64,000 bases of DNA from Chinchilla lanigera. Taxonomy: Eukaryota; Chordata; Mammalia; Rodentia; Chinchillidae. Each line of letters starts with the position of its first letter. The stretch's first letter is position 1. The translations under genes and the position numbers were made by a program. The notes beneath the pieces were generated by a model. The model saw nothing but the letters and a program-made list of their open reading frames with translations, did no database searches and was not told where the DNA came from. Below, one piece after another: positions 25,180 through 37,554 of the stretch. Location of the stretch: contig NW_004955416.1 of NCBI RefSeq assembly GCF_000276665.1, forward strand, positions 6,443,147 to 6,507,146, given 5' to 3'.

Positions 25180-25460
25180 ATGAAATCTGACACACAAGGT
25201 TAAATATCTTATTTTCTCTTACATGAGAAACTCAAGATAGAAATAAAGAGCAAAGCAAGAGATAGATTTTAGGAAACAAGGAGGTAGACCTTTTGCAGCT
25301 GGGAAGGAAATCTAAGTATGAAGGGAGACGAGAGGGAGGAGATGGGAAGAGAAGGAAAAAAGCATTAAGATTAGATATGTATGTAGACCGCCTTCCCAAG
25401 ATGAATGCATTCATTACATATCACAAACACGTACTAATAAAAAATGAATTTTAAAAAGAA
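25180..25460 (+). repeat. L1-like 3' end, copy B
   Basis: Aligns by eye with 37555-37810: TCTCTTACATGAGAAACTCA, then an AAAGAGCAAAGCAAGAGATAG segment, a purine-rich GGGAGACGAGAGGGAGGAGA block and ACTAATAAAAAATG at the end. Confidence 0.65.
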
Positions 25461-25484
25461 ATGTATATTTCTTATTGTTTAAAT

Positions 25485-25650
25485 TTTAAAACTTTATTGC
25501 AATAAAGCATGTTTATCCCATCATTCCTGTCACTTTTTGAAGCAATTCTAGAAGTCTTCTTTCATGAATGTCCCTGTAAGGTGTGATCAAAAATATGGTG
25601 AATGGTACTCCAGGTGTTGTTACAATGAAAAGGTACACTCATAAAAATAT
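25485..25650 (-). pseudogene. Mariner-like transposase relic, minus strand
   Basis: Read on the minus strand, 25575-25500 gives Lys-Glu-Asp-Phe-stop-Asn-Cys-Phe-Lys-Lys, then Trp-Asp-Lys, resembling the C-terminal end of a mariner transposase. It is the inverted counterpart of 25950-26015. Contains stops; not functional. Confidence 0.55.
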
Positions 25651-25656
25651 TATGGT

Positions 25657-25750
25657 AGGGACTGGGGATTTAGCTCAGCGGCAAAAGTGCCTGCCTGGCA
25701 AGCACAAGGTCATGAGTTCGGTTCCCGGTACCGGAGAAAAAAAAAAAAAA
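25657..25750 (+). repeat. ID SINE inserted in the mariner relic
   Basis: GGGGATTTAGCTCAGCGGCA, GCCTGCCTGGCAAGCACAAG, GTTCGGTTCCCGGTACCGG, then A tail. ATTATGGT occurs just before (25649-25656) and after (25751-25758), a target-site duplication. Confidence 0.9.
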
Positions 25751-25838
25751 ATTATGGTGTGTCCTCACACACCTTATTCGTGCATCTGGCACCATGCAAC
25801 TTCTGAGTGTTTCCCAAAGTCAAAATGATCATGAAATA

Positions 25839-25971
25839 TGCCACTAAATATACAGTATTCCTGAAAGAATAGATTTAAGATGTTCACCTTTCATGATCAT
25901 GAAAGGTGAACATCTTGAATCTATTCAGAACATCAAGGAGTGCCACTAAATATACAGTATTCCTGAAAGAA
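25839..25971. repeat. 60-bp palindrome between 31-bp direct repeats
   Basis: 25867-25926 is an inverted repeat with 30-bp arms, no loop and one mismatch, centred on TTCATGA/TCATGAA. It is flanked by identical 31-bp copies starting TGCCACTAAATATACAGTAT at 25839 and 25941. Lies between two inverted mariner-like relics. Confidence 0.95.
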
Positions 25972-26110
25972 GACTTCCAGAAGTGCTTCAGAAAGTGGCA
26001 AGAATAATGGGATAAGTGTCTTTGAAGCAAAGAAGGTGTATTTTGAGGGAATTTAATGGTGCTTAATAATAAATGTATTTTTCTGTAATAAATAACTTTT
26101 AATATTCACT
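25941..26110 (+). pseudogene. Mariner-like transposase relic, plus strand
   Basis: 25968-26025 reads Lys-Glu-Asp-Phe-Gln-Lys-Cys-Phe-Arg-Lys-Trp-Gln-Glu-stop-Trp-Asp-Lys-Cys, like the C-terminus of a mariner transposase, followed by an AT-rich end. Decayed. Confidence 0.6.
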
Positions 26111-27376
26111 GTATTTTTATCATGCCTTATACAATGATCAACAGCTATAGATTATTTCTTCTAGGAAAATAAAAGTCTATAAGACATATCTATTACCCAG
26201 ACAATTTACTGGAGCATTTTTTCCCAACCATTGCCATACTTGGATAGGCATGTGCAAATAGCCAAACCAGCAAAGCCTGGTGCCTCTGCAGAGGACTGAT
26301 CTAAGAAAAAAATATGGAGATCAAGTCTAGGGGAGAAAGGAATTTGCATTACCAGAATTTCTCTTTGAGATAAGAACCAGCAAAATTGCTATGTGCCTGT
26401 GGTGGCCCAGGAGCCTCCAGGAGCCCTTTTAGCAGATGGAGATTCTCATGTACTTCCTCCCCTACTCACCTCTCCGGGGACTATTCGTGGCTTCTCTTGG
26501 AGGTGGCAGACTGATTCTCCTCTGAAGCTGTTCTTGTAACTGTTTATCCCCAGTGTGCTGAAGGCTCACACACAAGCCAAGGATGCCCTGCCACAAATGG
26601 GCCTCTTTGGGCAAAGAAGAAGGAAGGGGCGGTGGGATGGGCAGGATGGAGAAATTATCATGCAATCAAAGTCTAAGAGATCCGATCTGAATACTTCGAG
26701 TAAAAACAGCTTCTGGCGGACTCTAGATAAGGCCTTTACCATTTACACCTCCTGTGCACACCAAGAAACTATTAGGATGTTGAAAAATGAAATCCAAACC
26801 CCAAATGGCTCAATCCAAGCAAAACAAACAAAAACGACAACAAAAAACTATGAACAACTTCAAATGAGCCTTCATTCAGGCCCATCGCACCTCCCTCAGT
26901 GCTTGTGAAAGCTGCTATGACCGTCACCAAAAGACAAGGTGAGTGCGACCGGGTTTGAGCCTCGTTTCTCAAACCCAGCTTCTGCCACCAAGAAGAGGGT
27001 ACTGGCTGGGCGTCCTGTTTCCCCAGTGGGCGCACCCTACCTGAAGTGAGTTCCTACCACACGCAGCCTCCACCATGAGAAATGGAAAAGGCTTAAATGA
27101 CAATATAAATTATTTTGCTATGATTGTTTTACTAGGGCTTTTGGATGCCATCCTTGGAGTTCTTGAGATTTTAAAATTCTAAAACAAAACAGAGTGAAAG
27201 AACCTGCAGAATAAAAAGCCAAGAGGGTGCAAGAAGCGGTGGCTGGGCCTCTATGGCCCCCACCCCACCCCGTGAGACGATAGAGAAAAAGCATTGTGCC
27301 GAGGCACACAAAGCTGACAGGCAGCCCGCGAGGTAGGAAGAGAAGCGGACTTGGCATCCAGCCTCCAGAGCCCCAA
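26111..27376. other. Intergenic, nothing recognised
   Basis: Several frames of 67-117 codons at 26462-27439 on both strands; none has recognisable homology. Confidence 0.4.
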
Positions 27377-27473
27377 GCACTGGGGATGTGGCTCAGCAGC
27401 GAGGCACTTACCTAGCAGATGCAAAGGCCTGGATTCCATCCTCAGTGCTGAAGAGAAAGAAAAAAATAAAATA
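27377..27473 (+). repeat. ID SINE
   Basis: CACTGGGGATGTGGCTCAGC, GCAAAGGCCTGGATTCCATC, then an A-rich tail to 27473. Confidence 0.8.
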
Positions 27474-27482
27474 AAGTAGATT

Positions 27483-27610
27483 CTAGGAAATGCAATTTTA
27501 TTTTCTAGAATCTGAGATTCTAGGGTAGGGCCAGGAATCTACTTTTTCGGTAAGTTCTTCAGGTAGTTTTGATCCAGCTGGCTTGTGATTCACACACACT
27601 TCAAGGAACT
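27483..27610. repeat. MER5-type DNA transposon relic
   Basis: AGGGTAGGGCCAGGAATCTA and TTCTTCAGGTAGTTTTGATC follow the MER5 3' half. Confidence 0.55.
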
Positions 27611-28259
27611 TCTGTAGCTCCCACTTCCTGGTAGCCTTACCTAGTATTTAAAAGAGAAGCAGAGTGCTGGTCATGTGCCCACCCCATCTCATCCCAGGGG
27701 AACTCGGGTTTCTCAAAAATTAATGGATGCCAATAGCCTGCAACACTGACACACAAATGCAAATAGGTTTGCAATGGAGGAGATGACTGTAGACTTCATC
27801 ACCAACAAACAAGGCTCAGCTCAACCTGCAAAGAAGTTGACAGCAGGGCCAGGTGGCAGGAAAGGGTGTGGGTGCTAAATGAACTGCACCTCGTGCTGCA
27901 CTAAAGTTCTCACCACAAAAAGAAAGAACCTCTGCCTAGGAACATATGTCCCTCAGAGAAAAACTTCCTGGAAAACAGATTTTTATTGTTTTGTTTTTTA
28001 GAAAGAGGACAGAATTGATCCTTCTATTATTATAGAATATGGGTATACTGAAAATTATCTTAAAATTTTATGTTATTACTACCTTGATTATAATATTCTA
28101 TTTTTAAAAGGAACAATAATAAAGGATGGCCACTCACCTGTACTCTAATGGGAGAGAAGGCAATCCATAGTGAAGAGACATTCACTCCAAAAGCCAACAG
28201 ATCTTGGAGGGTGCTGAGTTCTTGGAGTCTCAAGTCTAAGACACACAAAACTTGAGTTC
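27611..28259. other. Intergenic, nothing recognised
   Basis: No gene or repeat recognised. Confidence 0.4.
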
Positions 28260-28462
28260 AGATCCAGGCACAGTGGTGCATGCCTATAATCTAGCGCTCT
28301 GGGATGCTGAGGCAGGACGATTGCAAGTTTGAGCCCAGTCTGAGCAACTTAGAGATTTAAAGACCCTGTCTCAAAAAATTTTTTTAATTCTGTTTAAAGA
28401 TCTGGGGAAGTAGTTCAGTATGAAGGCCTTGAGTTCATTCCCTACTACCAACACACAAACAA
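28260..28462 (+). repeat. B1-ID composite SINE
   Basis: A B1-like left part (CCAGGCACAGTGGTGCATGC, ending CCCTGTCTC at about 28374) is followed after an A/T spacer by an ID-like part (TCTGGGGAAGTAGTTCAGTA). This matches the fused B1-dID type known from several non-muroid rodents. Confidence 0.7.
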
Positions 28463-29574
28463 ACACTCTAAGTTCTGGAAACAGCCATTCCCTGGCTAGA
28501 CCCCACACCTGTGCTCAACCTTCTGTAGCAACTGACACCCTCCCTTCTTCCAAACCAAGAGCCGCTTAATCTGTCCTTCTAGGGTTTGTTGAGCACTTAC
28601 TGCGTGCTCTGGGAAGTGTGGGGAAATGATCCCATCTGTCTAATAGTGTCTTTACATATTATTCCAGAGCAGTGTCAAAACAATATCCTGAAAGTCCCCC
28701 ATGGACTATCAAAGAGTGATAAGTGAACAGAAACTCAAGATCTGGAAGGACAAACTCCTTACAAGTGGGTTGCATCACAAAAGTTCCTTCTTACATTTAT
28801 TGGGAAGAATCAGAACACATTTTATTCCAAAAACACAGTGTTATAAATGATCCCCAGCTTCAGTCCAAACCTCAGGAATTCACAGTGGAGCTGAAATCAC
28901 AGACACACACAACCCAAACAGGAAAACACATTCTGCTGCATTATTATAATTAATTCCAAACTTAAACAAAAAATGTTTAAAGTCAGAAAATGCTGTTTTT
29001 CTAGTTTCATGATGAAGAGATTTTTGCAGAAAGAATAAGGAAATCTGAATTTATGAGGATTTTAGATTCTTATCTCACATTCTATAAAAACTAATTTTTC
29101 CTTTACACAACAAATTGTACATGTTTAGAGTGGAAATTGTGAAAAATACATTACATTTGAAACTAAAAAATACAGGACGTGCTAACTACTGTTAGATTCT
29201 AGTGTATTTCTGTCCAGGCTTTTTATTAATATACATGTAATATATTTTTTTCTAAATTAGAAAGTATGTCTTGGTGATTTTTTTCTTTATAAAACTGTTC
29301 ATTTATCACAATTTTATCAATACTGTGTATTAGTCTTCTTCATACTTGCATAATTGATTAACAAAAGTTCCATCTTATTTTAACTTTTTTGGTCTTTGCT
29401 TATTTTCTTTTTAATGACCATTTGAATATTTGTATATATAAAATTATTTCTTGACTATTTTTGCCTACTTTTCTATTGGAGTACTTGTAGACATTTTTAA
29501 TTTGAAAAAACTGTGAATGTATATTATCTCATCAGTCACATATACGTGTATGTGTGTGTGTATGTGTGTCTATT
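28463..29574. other. AT-rich intergenic; (TG)n
   Basis: A TG-rich simple repeat at about 29545-29570. No gene recognised. Confidence 0.4.
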
Positions 29575-29591
29575 ACAAATGTTTTCATAGA

Positions 29592-29712
29592 GGGCTGGGG
29601 ATTTAGCTCAGCGGCACAGCTCCTGCCTGGCAAGCACGAGGTCGTGAGTTCGATTCCCGGTACTGGAAAAAAAGCAAATAAAAACAAAACAAAACAACAA
29701 CAACAAAAAAAT
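29592..29712 (+). repeat. ID SINE with 14-bp target duplication
   Basis: Near-intact tRNA-like head: GGGCTGGGGATTTAGCTCAG with A and B boxes, GTTCGATTCCCGGTACTGG, then an A/C-rich tail. ACAAATGTTTTCAT (29575-29588) and ACAAATATTTTCAT (29713-29726) flank it, 13 of 14 identical, so this is a fairly recent insertion. Confidence 0.92.
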
Positions 29713-29726
29713 ACAAATATTTTCAT

Positions 29727-31378
29727 GGCTTGTCATATAATTTTGGTTGGATTCATTGTGCTATATGACACACTGAGTTTTTTAAAGTTGCACGTGGTCC
29801 AATCTATGCTTTCCTTTTTTAGCTTCTCCTATGCTTTTAAGTACACAAACTACTTCTACATGTGATCCAACAGGCATGTTCATTTTCTTTAAGTGATATA
29901 TGATCTAATTTTTATTTTTTGAAAAAGTAATAAATTTACATTACTACAATGCCAAATATATATTTTTTTCACAGAAAGGTCTTGCCTCCATCTCACCTCA
30001 ACTTCCACCAGCTCCTGTGACCATCTTCAGTAATAGCCTCTTTATCCTTCTAATGCTTATTTTTGTAAATTTTAAACCAATTACTTATTTTATCCTTGTG
30101 GAATTTGTGAAAGATACTGCATTTTGAAAAAGAATTTTCTTATTAAAATCTAATTGTTTATGGCTGATATCAAAGAAAACTGCTGATTACTGAACGTTTA
30201 TCTTGAATACATTTTTCTTTGTGAAAATCTAAGCATTTTTCAGTTGACTTTCTTGGTTTCTTTGACAATCATATCATCTTTACAATTTATATTGATAATT
30301 TCACCCTCTACTTCCAAGTAGTATACTGTTTTTCCAGTTCTCATTTTATTATATCAAATATTTAAAAAGAATTCTTTGTGATGGGTTTATACTTAGCACT
30401 ACTTAATGCTGTTTAATCATTGTAGGTATATTTTCTGAGTGGCTATAGGTCTTCAGAATGCCAGTAGACATTCAGAATCCGGCCATTGCTCAATCTAGAT
30501 TGTTGTCATCTATAGTAGTTAGAATGAGTTAACATGTTTCTTTTATATAAAAACCTTAAAGTCTCAAAATCTTAGAAAAAAGACATTTTATTTCTCAGTT
30601 GGGTTATAAGTGAATCATGGGTCATGGAGGTTCTTAAAGCCCTTTGTTTAAAGGGACACACACAATTTCCAATCACATTTTATTGGCTAAATCAAGTCAT
30701 AAATATATCTGGCTACAAAAGGGCGTATCTCAAGAGAACTTGGTAAAAGGCGTGGACACAATTAACAATCTCCCTTGTCAATCAAAAGCACACATGCATA
30801 CAGCCCCACAAATATACATGGGTAGATTCCCTCATGTTGGTAATAGGCTTTTAATAGCTCAGATTTTTGGAAGGGACAAGCGTGATCTAAATTAAATGTA
30901 TAGATCATATGATTTTTAAATACATTGTGTAATCCAATAATATTTATCTCCAGAACAATTAGAATCAATTCAAAGGTTGATTTTTAATTTATGAATTGTT
31001 ACATCCTCCCTTTCCCTAAATTAGTTGAACTTAACTATAATTTGCCTGTGCTTTATTTCCAGATTCAGATTAATAATTAGTCAGCATAGATAACAATTTA
31101 ATTATAAATGCTGATAATCCTTAAGAAGTTAAAAAAATTCTAAGAAGTTATAGTTCAATCAAAGCTTACATATTTCAGAAAATTTGAGTAATCCCTGCTC
31201 CAAGAAAGGCATTGCCTTATGATACTGAGTAATAGCAGTAGCTACATATTCAATAAGTACCAAATCACTACTAGATAATTCAGTGTAGTAAACCATTTCC
31301 AATTATGTCAAAAGTCAAAGTCATTATTCAAGCTTTCCAAATTTGGGTTTAATTGCATTTCTTATATATGATACTAAT
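29727..31378. other. AT-rich intergenic, nothing recognised
   Basis: Very AT-rich. No gene recognised; may include decayed LINE sequence that I cannot assign. Confidence 0.4.
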
Positions 31379-31527
31379 TTTTTTTGGTCTTTTTGAGACA
31401 GGGTCTTGCTATGCAGTTCAGGCTGAACTTGAGCTCACTTTGTAGCCCAGGATCGAACTTGCAACGATCCTCCTGCCTCAGCCTCCCGAGTGTTGAGATT
31501 ACAGGCATGTGCCACCACGCCTGGCTG
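31379..31527 (-). repeat. B1 SINE, minus strand
   Basis: TTTTGGTCTTTTTGAGACAG, paired halves with the internal duplication, ending GCCACCACGCCTGGC. Confidence 0.9.
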
Positions 31528-31729
31528 TGATATTAATTTTAGGTATCTATTGGGCTTCACTAAAGGATACTCGAATAGTTGGTAAGGCATTGTTTCTGGC
31601 TAGTGTGAGGATATTTCTGGAAGAAGTTAGCATTTGGATAGGTAGACTGAAGAAAGCAGAGCTTACCCTCACCAGTGTGGCTGGACATCATGCAATCAAC
31701 CAAGCACCCAGGTAGAACAAGGTAGGAAG

Positions 31730-32040
31730 GTAAATGTGCTCCCCCATCAAGACCTGGGATCTCAATCTTCTGTTCTTGATTATCTGAACTCCAGGTTCTT
31801 GGAGGCTTTCAGACTCAGAGATGCACCCAGCAACCCCTGGTTCTTATGCTGTCAGCCTTAGGTTGAGAGTTACACCACCAGCTTCCCTGGCTCTCAGGTC
31901 TTCGGTCTCAGACTGCATGACGTTGCCAGATTCCTGGTTCTCCAGCCTCCAGATGGCAAATGATGGGACTTTTTGGGCCTCAACAATCGCATGAGCCAGT
32001 TCCCATAATAAATCACCTCATGTACATTTATATATCCTAC
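31730..32040 (+). mobile_element. LTR-like repeat fragment
   Basis: GGCCTCAACAATCGCATGAG, then CCCATAATAAATCACCTCAT and ATATATCCTACTATTTATTT, the plus-strand 3' part of the family at 21411 and 32728. Contains a likely LTR poly(A) signal AATAAA. Confidence 0.5.
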
Positions 32041-32574
32041 TATTTATTTTTCTCTGAAAAATTCCAATATATTACCTACAGGAACTGCTAACTATGAAGA
32101 AAATGGAGCCATTCAATGCTCATCATCCCAAACAAAACAGCCTCTTCCACTACAGTGGCCTCCATCAGGTGCTGTAGTTGCAATGCCAGACACTTGAAGT
32201 CCCCGACTGCATCTGGGTGGGAACACGTTCAGGAACTAGTGCACTTGTCTGTACTGTGTGCAGCAAGCTCGATTGTGTATCCCTCTATTTCATTTCTATC
32301 TTTCCATAATTAGAGGAAGGAAACTGCTTTTGATGTGCAGATTATCTTTTGAACAATTTGTAGAGACATATAACAATTCCATCAACAATGTCACAGTTGG
32401 TAGAGTACACGTGTGCATCCTGCAGCCTGTGAATAGGGGCTCAGTCTGTAGCTTTCAGAAGGTGTCAAAATAAAGAAGGGGATATATAACATCAAGCTTC
32501 ACTGTGCATGGCTTGTCCACTAACAATAAAACCCCAATGCAGACTCCCCCTGGTATTGAAGGTAGTAGCGGCAG

Positions 32575-32727
32575 TAATAACACCAACATTAGGTAGCCCA
32601 GAAACTTTGCTAAATACTGATTCCATTTTCTTACTTAAAGCTCACATTTATCCAGTGAAGTAAAAACTACTATCGCTATTTCATCAAAAGTAAACTGAGT
32701 TTAGAAAGAGTAAATACTTGACCTGTG
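32575..32727 (-). repeat. MIR SINE, minus strand
   Basis: CACCAACATTAGGTAGCCCA, AAAGCTCACATTTATCCAGT and AAGTAAACTGAGTTTAGAAA match MIR reverse complement. Confidence 0.65.
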
Positions 32728-33262
32728 TCGGTCAGTATTTTATTAGAGAAACAGATACAACACAAGACATACAAATGTATAAGCAATTACAAGATTAGCT
32801 TACAGTGGTCAGCCACAAAGTTGGATGAGAAAGCGTGCAGAGGGTGTCTGCACACTGGAGACTAAAGGTTTCAGTCCAAGGTCTGGGGCTCATTGCAACA
32901 TTCCATGCAAGTCTGCATCAGCAGACCAATGGGTCTGCGATAGAAGGCTGAAGAGTCTAGGCTGGAAGGTTCAAGTGTCTAAGGAGGGTGCCAAAGAGTC
33001 TGCACTAGAAGCCTGCAGATGACGTCCACATTAAAGACAAAGAATGGAGCTACTCCAAATAACAGAAGCCAGTCTGTCCTTCCTCATTTCCTTTTTAGAC
33101 CACCTAGGCTGCAAGCCACCCTAGAGTGGGTCCTCTACACCCTGTGGTTCAGACAGCCACCCTACAGAAGGTCCTCTATACCCTAGGGTGTAGAATTGCT
33201 GAACCAATTTAGTAATGCTTCTAAACTTCTCAAATTGACACAATCAGTCAACCATTACATGA
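32728..33262 (-). mobile_element. LTR-like repeat, same family as 21411
   Basis: Starts GTCGGTCAGTATTTTATTAG and ends TTCTCAAATTGACACAATCA. Contains an internal imperfect repeat (GGTCCTCTACACCCT / GGTCCTCTATACCCT). Confidence 0.55.
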
Positions 33263-34065
33263 CTCAAAGTCATAAGAGAAGGAGAAATTGAGTAGGTAAT
33301 GCTATATTAAATACATTTAAGTAGATTTCTTTACTATGGACTTTTCTAGATCTTTAATATGATGCTAATAGATTCTAAATCTCTAAGAGAGGAGAGAGGG
33401 TTTTTAACTGTTTCTAAATTTATCTAATCACAGAAGGCTGTCTTTAATAATGTTTTGTGACACATCTTTTGGAACTCTTTAAAAGAAAAAGATAAATGAG
33501 TACTTGATTGAGAAGATAACTTCATTTAAGAGTTAAGTAATGAAGACCTACACCTACATCTATCGTGGACTCCCTGTGGTCATGAAGACAGACTTCTGTC
33601 ATTTTAAGGGTTGCTCAGTATGTGTGAACACCTCAGGGGAACTGATCCAAGCCAGTGTGGCCATCCACAAGATGAGTACAACATAGCTATTTTGCATAAT
33701 TTCACTACCATATAATGAAACCAAGTCTTGAGCCATTTTTTGCCCACAGACATTTACTTATTAACAGTTCATACCACATGTTGTGTAAGTTCATAGAAGT
33801 CCGGGTTTCTGTCCTGTGAGGATCTCTCATCCCCACCTCTACGAAACATCTCCTCAAAGCAGACATGGTGCTTGCCTGAGGCAGGATTCTGGAAGCCTCA
33901 TAACCCATATCAGAAAACTAGAGATCTTCCAATTAACAGGATGGACACAGGAACAGTTAGGGATCAAATATCACATGTTATCTCTCAAGGAAAGGCTGCA
34001 GGTTTTGCTGGTTTCCTCCTTAGAGACAGGAAATGCCTCTAATCTTTTAGCCAATGTATATCTCT
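33263..34065. other. Intergenic, nothing recognised
   Basis: No gene or repeat recognised. Confidence 0.4.
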
Positions 34066-34462
34066 CCATTAGTTTGCTATAACTACCAAAACAAAATATC
34101 ACAGATTGGAGAACATAAACAACAAAGCTATTTTCTCAGAGTTTTGAGGGCTGGGGGACCAAGATGAAGATGTTGGCATGTTCGTTTTTTCTTGAGACCT
34201 GCATCCTTGGTTTGTGGGTGACTGCCTTTCCACAGTGTCTACACATGGTCTTTGCTCTGTACCCTACACTCCTGGAGTATCTCTGTGTAACCAGATGTCT
34301 TTCTCTCCTGCAGACTCCAGTTAGGTTACATTAGAACCCACCCTAATGGCCTTATTCTAATTTAATCACCTCTTTAAAGGTTACACCAAATACAATGACA
34401 TTCTAAGGTTCTGGAGTTAAGTTTCAACATGTAAATGTTGGGACACAATTCAGCCCGTAATA
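34066..34462 (-). mobile_element. MLT1-type MaLR LTR
   Basis: TTAGTTTGCTATAACTACCA, CACAGATTGGAGAACATAAA, TAGAACCCACCCTAATGGCC and GACACAATTCAGCCCGTAAT are a full-length match in order to MLT1. Confidence 0.85.
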
Positions 34463-34697
34463 GTATCTTAAATATTGATTTCATCCAAAGGGTATCCCAC
34501 ATCTGATGTCCATCATGTTAATCAATAAGTCATTAGTTTTCAAAGTGGAAACTGTTTTGTGATATTTAATATGCTAATTAGCAAAGTCTCACCCACTTCT
34601 TTACATCACAAGCTTCACCATGAGTTAGGTGCAAGGACATCTGATTGACAGAGCCAGATAAAAGGAAGGCTGGAGCAGTTAACGCTTAAATTTTTTG

Positions 34698-35017
34698 GAC
34701 CAATTTTGCATGCTTATATCTGGTAATCTGAACAACTAATTTGAAGACAACAATATGCAATATAGCAACCATTGGTGAATTGTTACCACCTTGTCCACTG
34801 AAGCTCTGTACCATTTCTAATGTTTTTAAAATTATTTTTTATTCTTCTTATTGGTTTGATCAATCTTGCATTCTTACATCTGGTAATCTGAGCAACTTCA
34901 TTAAAGATAATGATATGTAATATAACAACCACTGTTAATTCCTATCATTCTGTTTTGAAATCCTGTATCATTTTTATTGTTTTTGCTTTTTTTTGTTTTT
35001 GCCTATGTTGTTATTTT
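34698..35017 (+). repeat. Diverged tandem duplication, ~160-bp unit
   Basis: CTGGTAATCTGAACAACT at 34720 recurs as CTGGTAATCTGAGCAACT at 34880, and the flanking sequence follows in the same order for about 140 bp each. Roughly 80 percent identical by eye. Confidence 0.8.
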
Positions 35018-37554
35018 GTTATTTTTTTATTCTCTTTAAAATAAAAAATAAAAATAGAAAAGAAGAAAGGCTGGAGAAGTGGGTTTGGGACTTCTCTACT
35101 AGGAAGTGGGAAGGCATATAACCAGGCTCTTTTTTACAGTATCTGTATTCCTTTACATATTTCAGAACAGACAATGTGACACTATGTGTGTACCAGCTTT
35201 AACTCTAGGGGTAGACAAGTAGCTTAATAGTGAATGTACCTTTGAGGGTAGTTTATGTACCTACACTCCAGAAGTTGCAGTAGATGCTCCGGTTATCCTT
35301 CTACTGAGCAGTGCCTTTACTGAGGCAGTCTTCTGCAGGGTTTGGCCGTATTTCATTATTTCAACTGGTTCTTTCCCCCAGTATTCTGAGTGATCTTACA
35401 GATCATTCTTGTAGTAAATCCCTTTTCTACTTAAACTGGCCAGAATTCACTTTTTTTGCAGTCAAGCCAGCTGATAAAATGATCAGTCCTTGGATTTTCA
35501 GAAAGCTATGCAGGATGTAGTATAATATAATTGTCTCCTGCTTCACACAACCAGTGAATCGCAGGTTGATCAGCTGACTTGCCTACATTTAGCCATATAT
35601 ATCTGTATAGTGGAGAGAATTAGAGAACCATAGTATGTTAACACTAGAAGGGACTGTAGCATTCAACTAATGGAAATTAAGAACTACAGCTCTTAAGGAA
35701 AACAAGATTGTTCAAAGTCACACCTGCTTTCCTTCGCACACCTAAAAGAATGTTTTTAAATAAAACCTGTAATTCAACCCATAATAACAACTCTTAGCCC
35801 AAGTATTATTTTTACTTAATTTCAATATCTCCATCAGCCTGGAAGATGAATACAATAGATGCTCTTAGTTGCAGGGGGTATCACACAGGAAAGAACAATT
35901 TCCTGCTTCCATTTAGACCCATAGCCCAAGTTGGTTGAGAGAAATATCATAAAATAGCACAGCTGAGTCCTTGTTAGAGACATGCTAGAGCCAACAGGCA
36001 CACCCGAGCACGCATCACCTGAGCAGGGATCCCCTGTCTCTGGGGTAAATCGCTTCATGGTTAAGTCTTGCTCTGTTCATTTCTGTTTCAGGTAACAACT
36101 CAGGCAGGCTTTTGATCAGCATCCTCTAAGGTAGCTTAGGAAGTCTTTCCAGGTGGGGAATGAAGAAGGCACCATGACCGCCGGTCTGAGCCTGGCCCTG
36201 GTCTGCCCCACCCGGGCCAGGCTAGTCTGGGGAGCACTGATGTTTCTTGGTGGAGCTCACCTGGCTCACTCACTCCTCCATGTTTTCTATTCAGCCATAG
36301 TTACAGTTGGAAGTTCATTGTCTTTTATCTCTTTCAAATTCTGTGTGTGTTTACAACCTCAACTATTCAAAGAAAATGCGTTGGTTCTTGGGCCTTGGTA
36401 TAGCATGTTTTCTGAAATAGATGTATTTTCACACATAATCTTAAAACCCATATAAATTTAAACTAAGAACTATTTCCTAAGGCCTTTCTCTTTGGAATCT
36501 AAGGTGTTATATGAACAGTTTGATTGGGGGTGTGGATAATTAAGTAGATCAAGAAAGAAAGGAATTTAACTGTTTCTTATACTCACCTATGCTTTGAGGC
36601 TTACCTTAGTTGATCATAAAGTTTGTCCTGGGCATTTGTTCATTCGTTCATCTGCTCTTTCATTCACAAAAAGTGACTGCACAGCTATTAGGTTCAAGGC
36701 TAAGAGAGGTATCCAGAGAAGAAGCCTGGAGAATTTAAGAGCAAGATGTGGACATGCATACATGCTGAAGGTATTACTTTGGCTTCTGAAATCTACTAAT
36801 TAAAACTCAGGAAAAGTGGCATCCACGTGGCTGGCAAATCTGCCAACAAAAGGGGTAGCAGGCAGAACAGGCTACAATAAATTTCATCATCCAGGAAACT
36901 TCATTCATTATCCTCATCCAAAGAGAAAGTTAACTACTAATGGCTTGGGTTAGTTGCTTTCCTGACTTTGCAGTATTAACACAGAAAACAAGAAGAGGCA
37001 AGAAGGAGTTGAAAGGATGATTCTTCCACAATATACTTGGGACCATTAAAAGTACAGATGTTCTCTCTGGGGCCCTTGTGACCGGTCAGATTCTCTTAAG
37101 CAAATGCTGAGAGGGCTTAGCGGAAACAAAAATGGGGGTTGCAAATGTGAACACCTTCACTAGTCCTTCCTCTGTACCAAAGGTCCAAGCCTTTCTAAGT
37201 GGACTCTTTAAGACTGATGTCAAATATCACCTCTTCAAGGACACCTTTTGTGACCCTACCTGCCCCCAATACCCTCCACACAAGCAGACCAGTGAGCCTG
37301 CTGCTCCGCACCCCATACACCTCATCATCAGCATCCTTCACAGTCCTGAAGGATACCAGGCACATAGTAGGCACATAACAAATATCTCAGGATAATTACA
37401 ACACATAGCTTATGAAAACTTCAAAACATGAATGTAAGGGAAAGCATGAAAGAAAATACTCATCATGTGCATTTAAATAAGAATACATAAAGAACTCAGC
37501 CATAAATATAAATCTGAGCCACTGATAGGAAAATGGATCACTTTGAATCCGTAA
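35018..37554. other. Intergenic, nothing recognised; small GC hairpin
   Basis: AT-rich. GCCTGGCCC (36190-36198) pairs with GGGCCAGGC (36214-36222). A 100-codon frame (36153-36455) spans it without recognisable homology. Confidence 0.4.

Noticed and set aside
25839..25971. CRISPR-like repeat pair
   Set aside because: Only two 31-bp copies around a palindrome, in a mammalian intergenic region with transposon relics; no array.
29592..29665. Possible tRNA gene
   Set aside because: The tRNA-like A and B boxes belong to an ID SINE with A-rich tail and target duplication; no proper acceptor-stem pairing was evident.
36153..36455. 100-codon frame starting with a GC-rich, signal-peptide-like segment
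   Set aside because: No recognised homology, no CpG island, no splice partners; hydrophobic start is probably chance.
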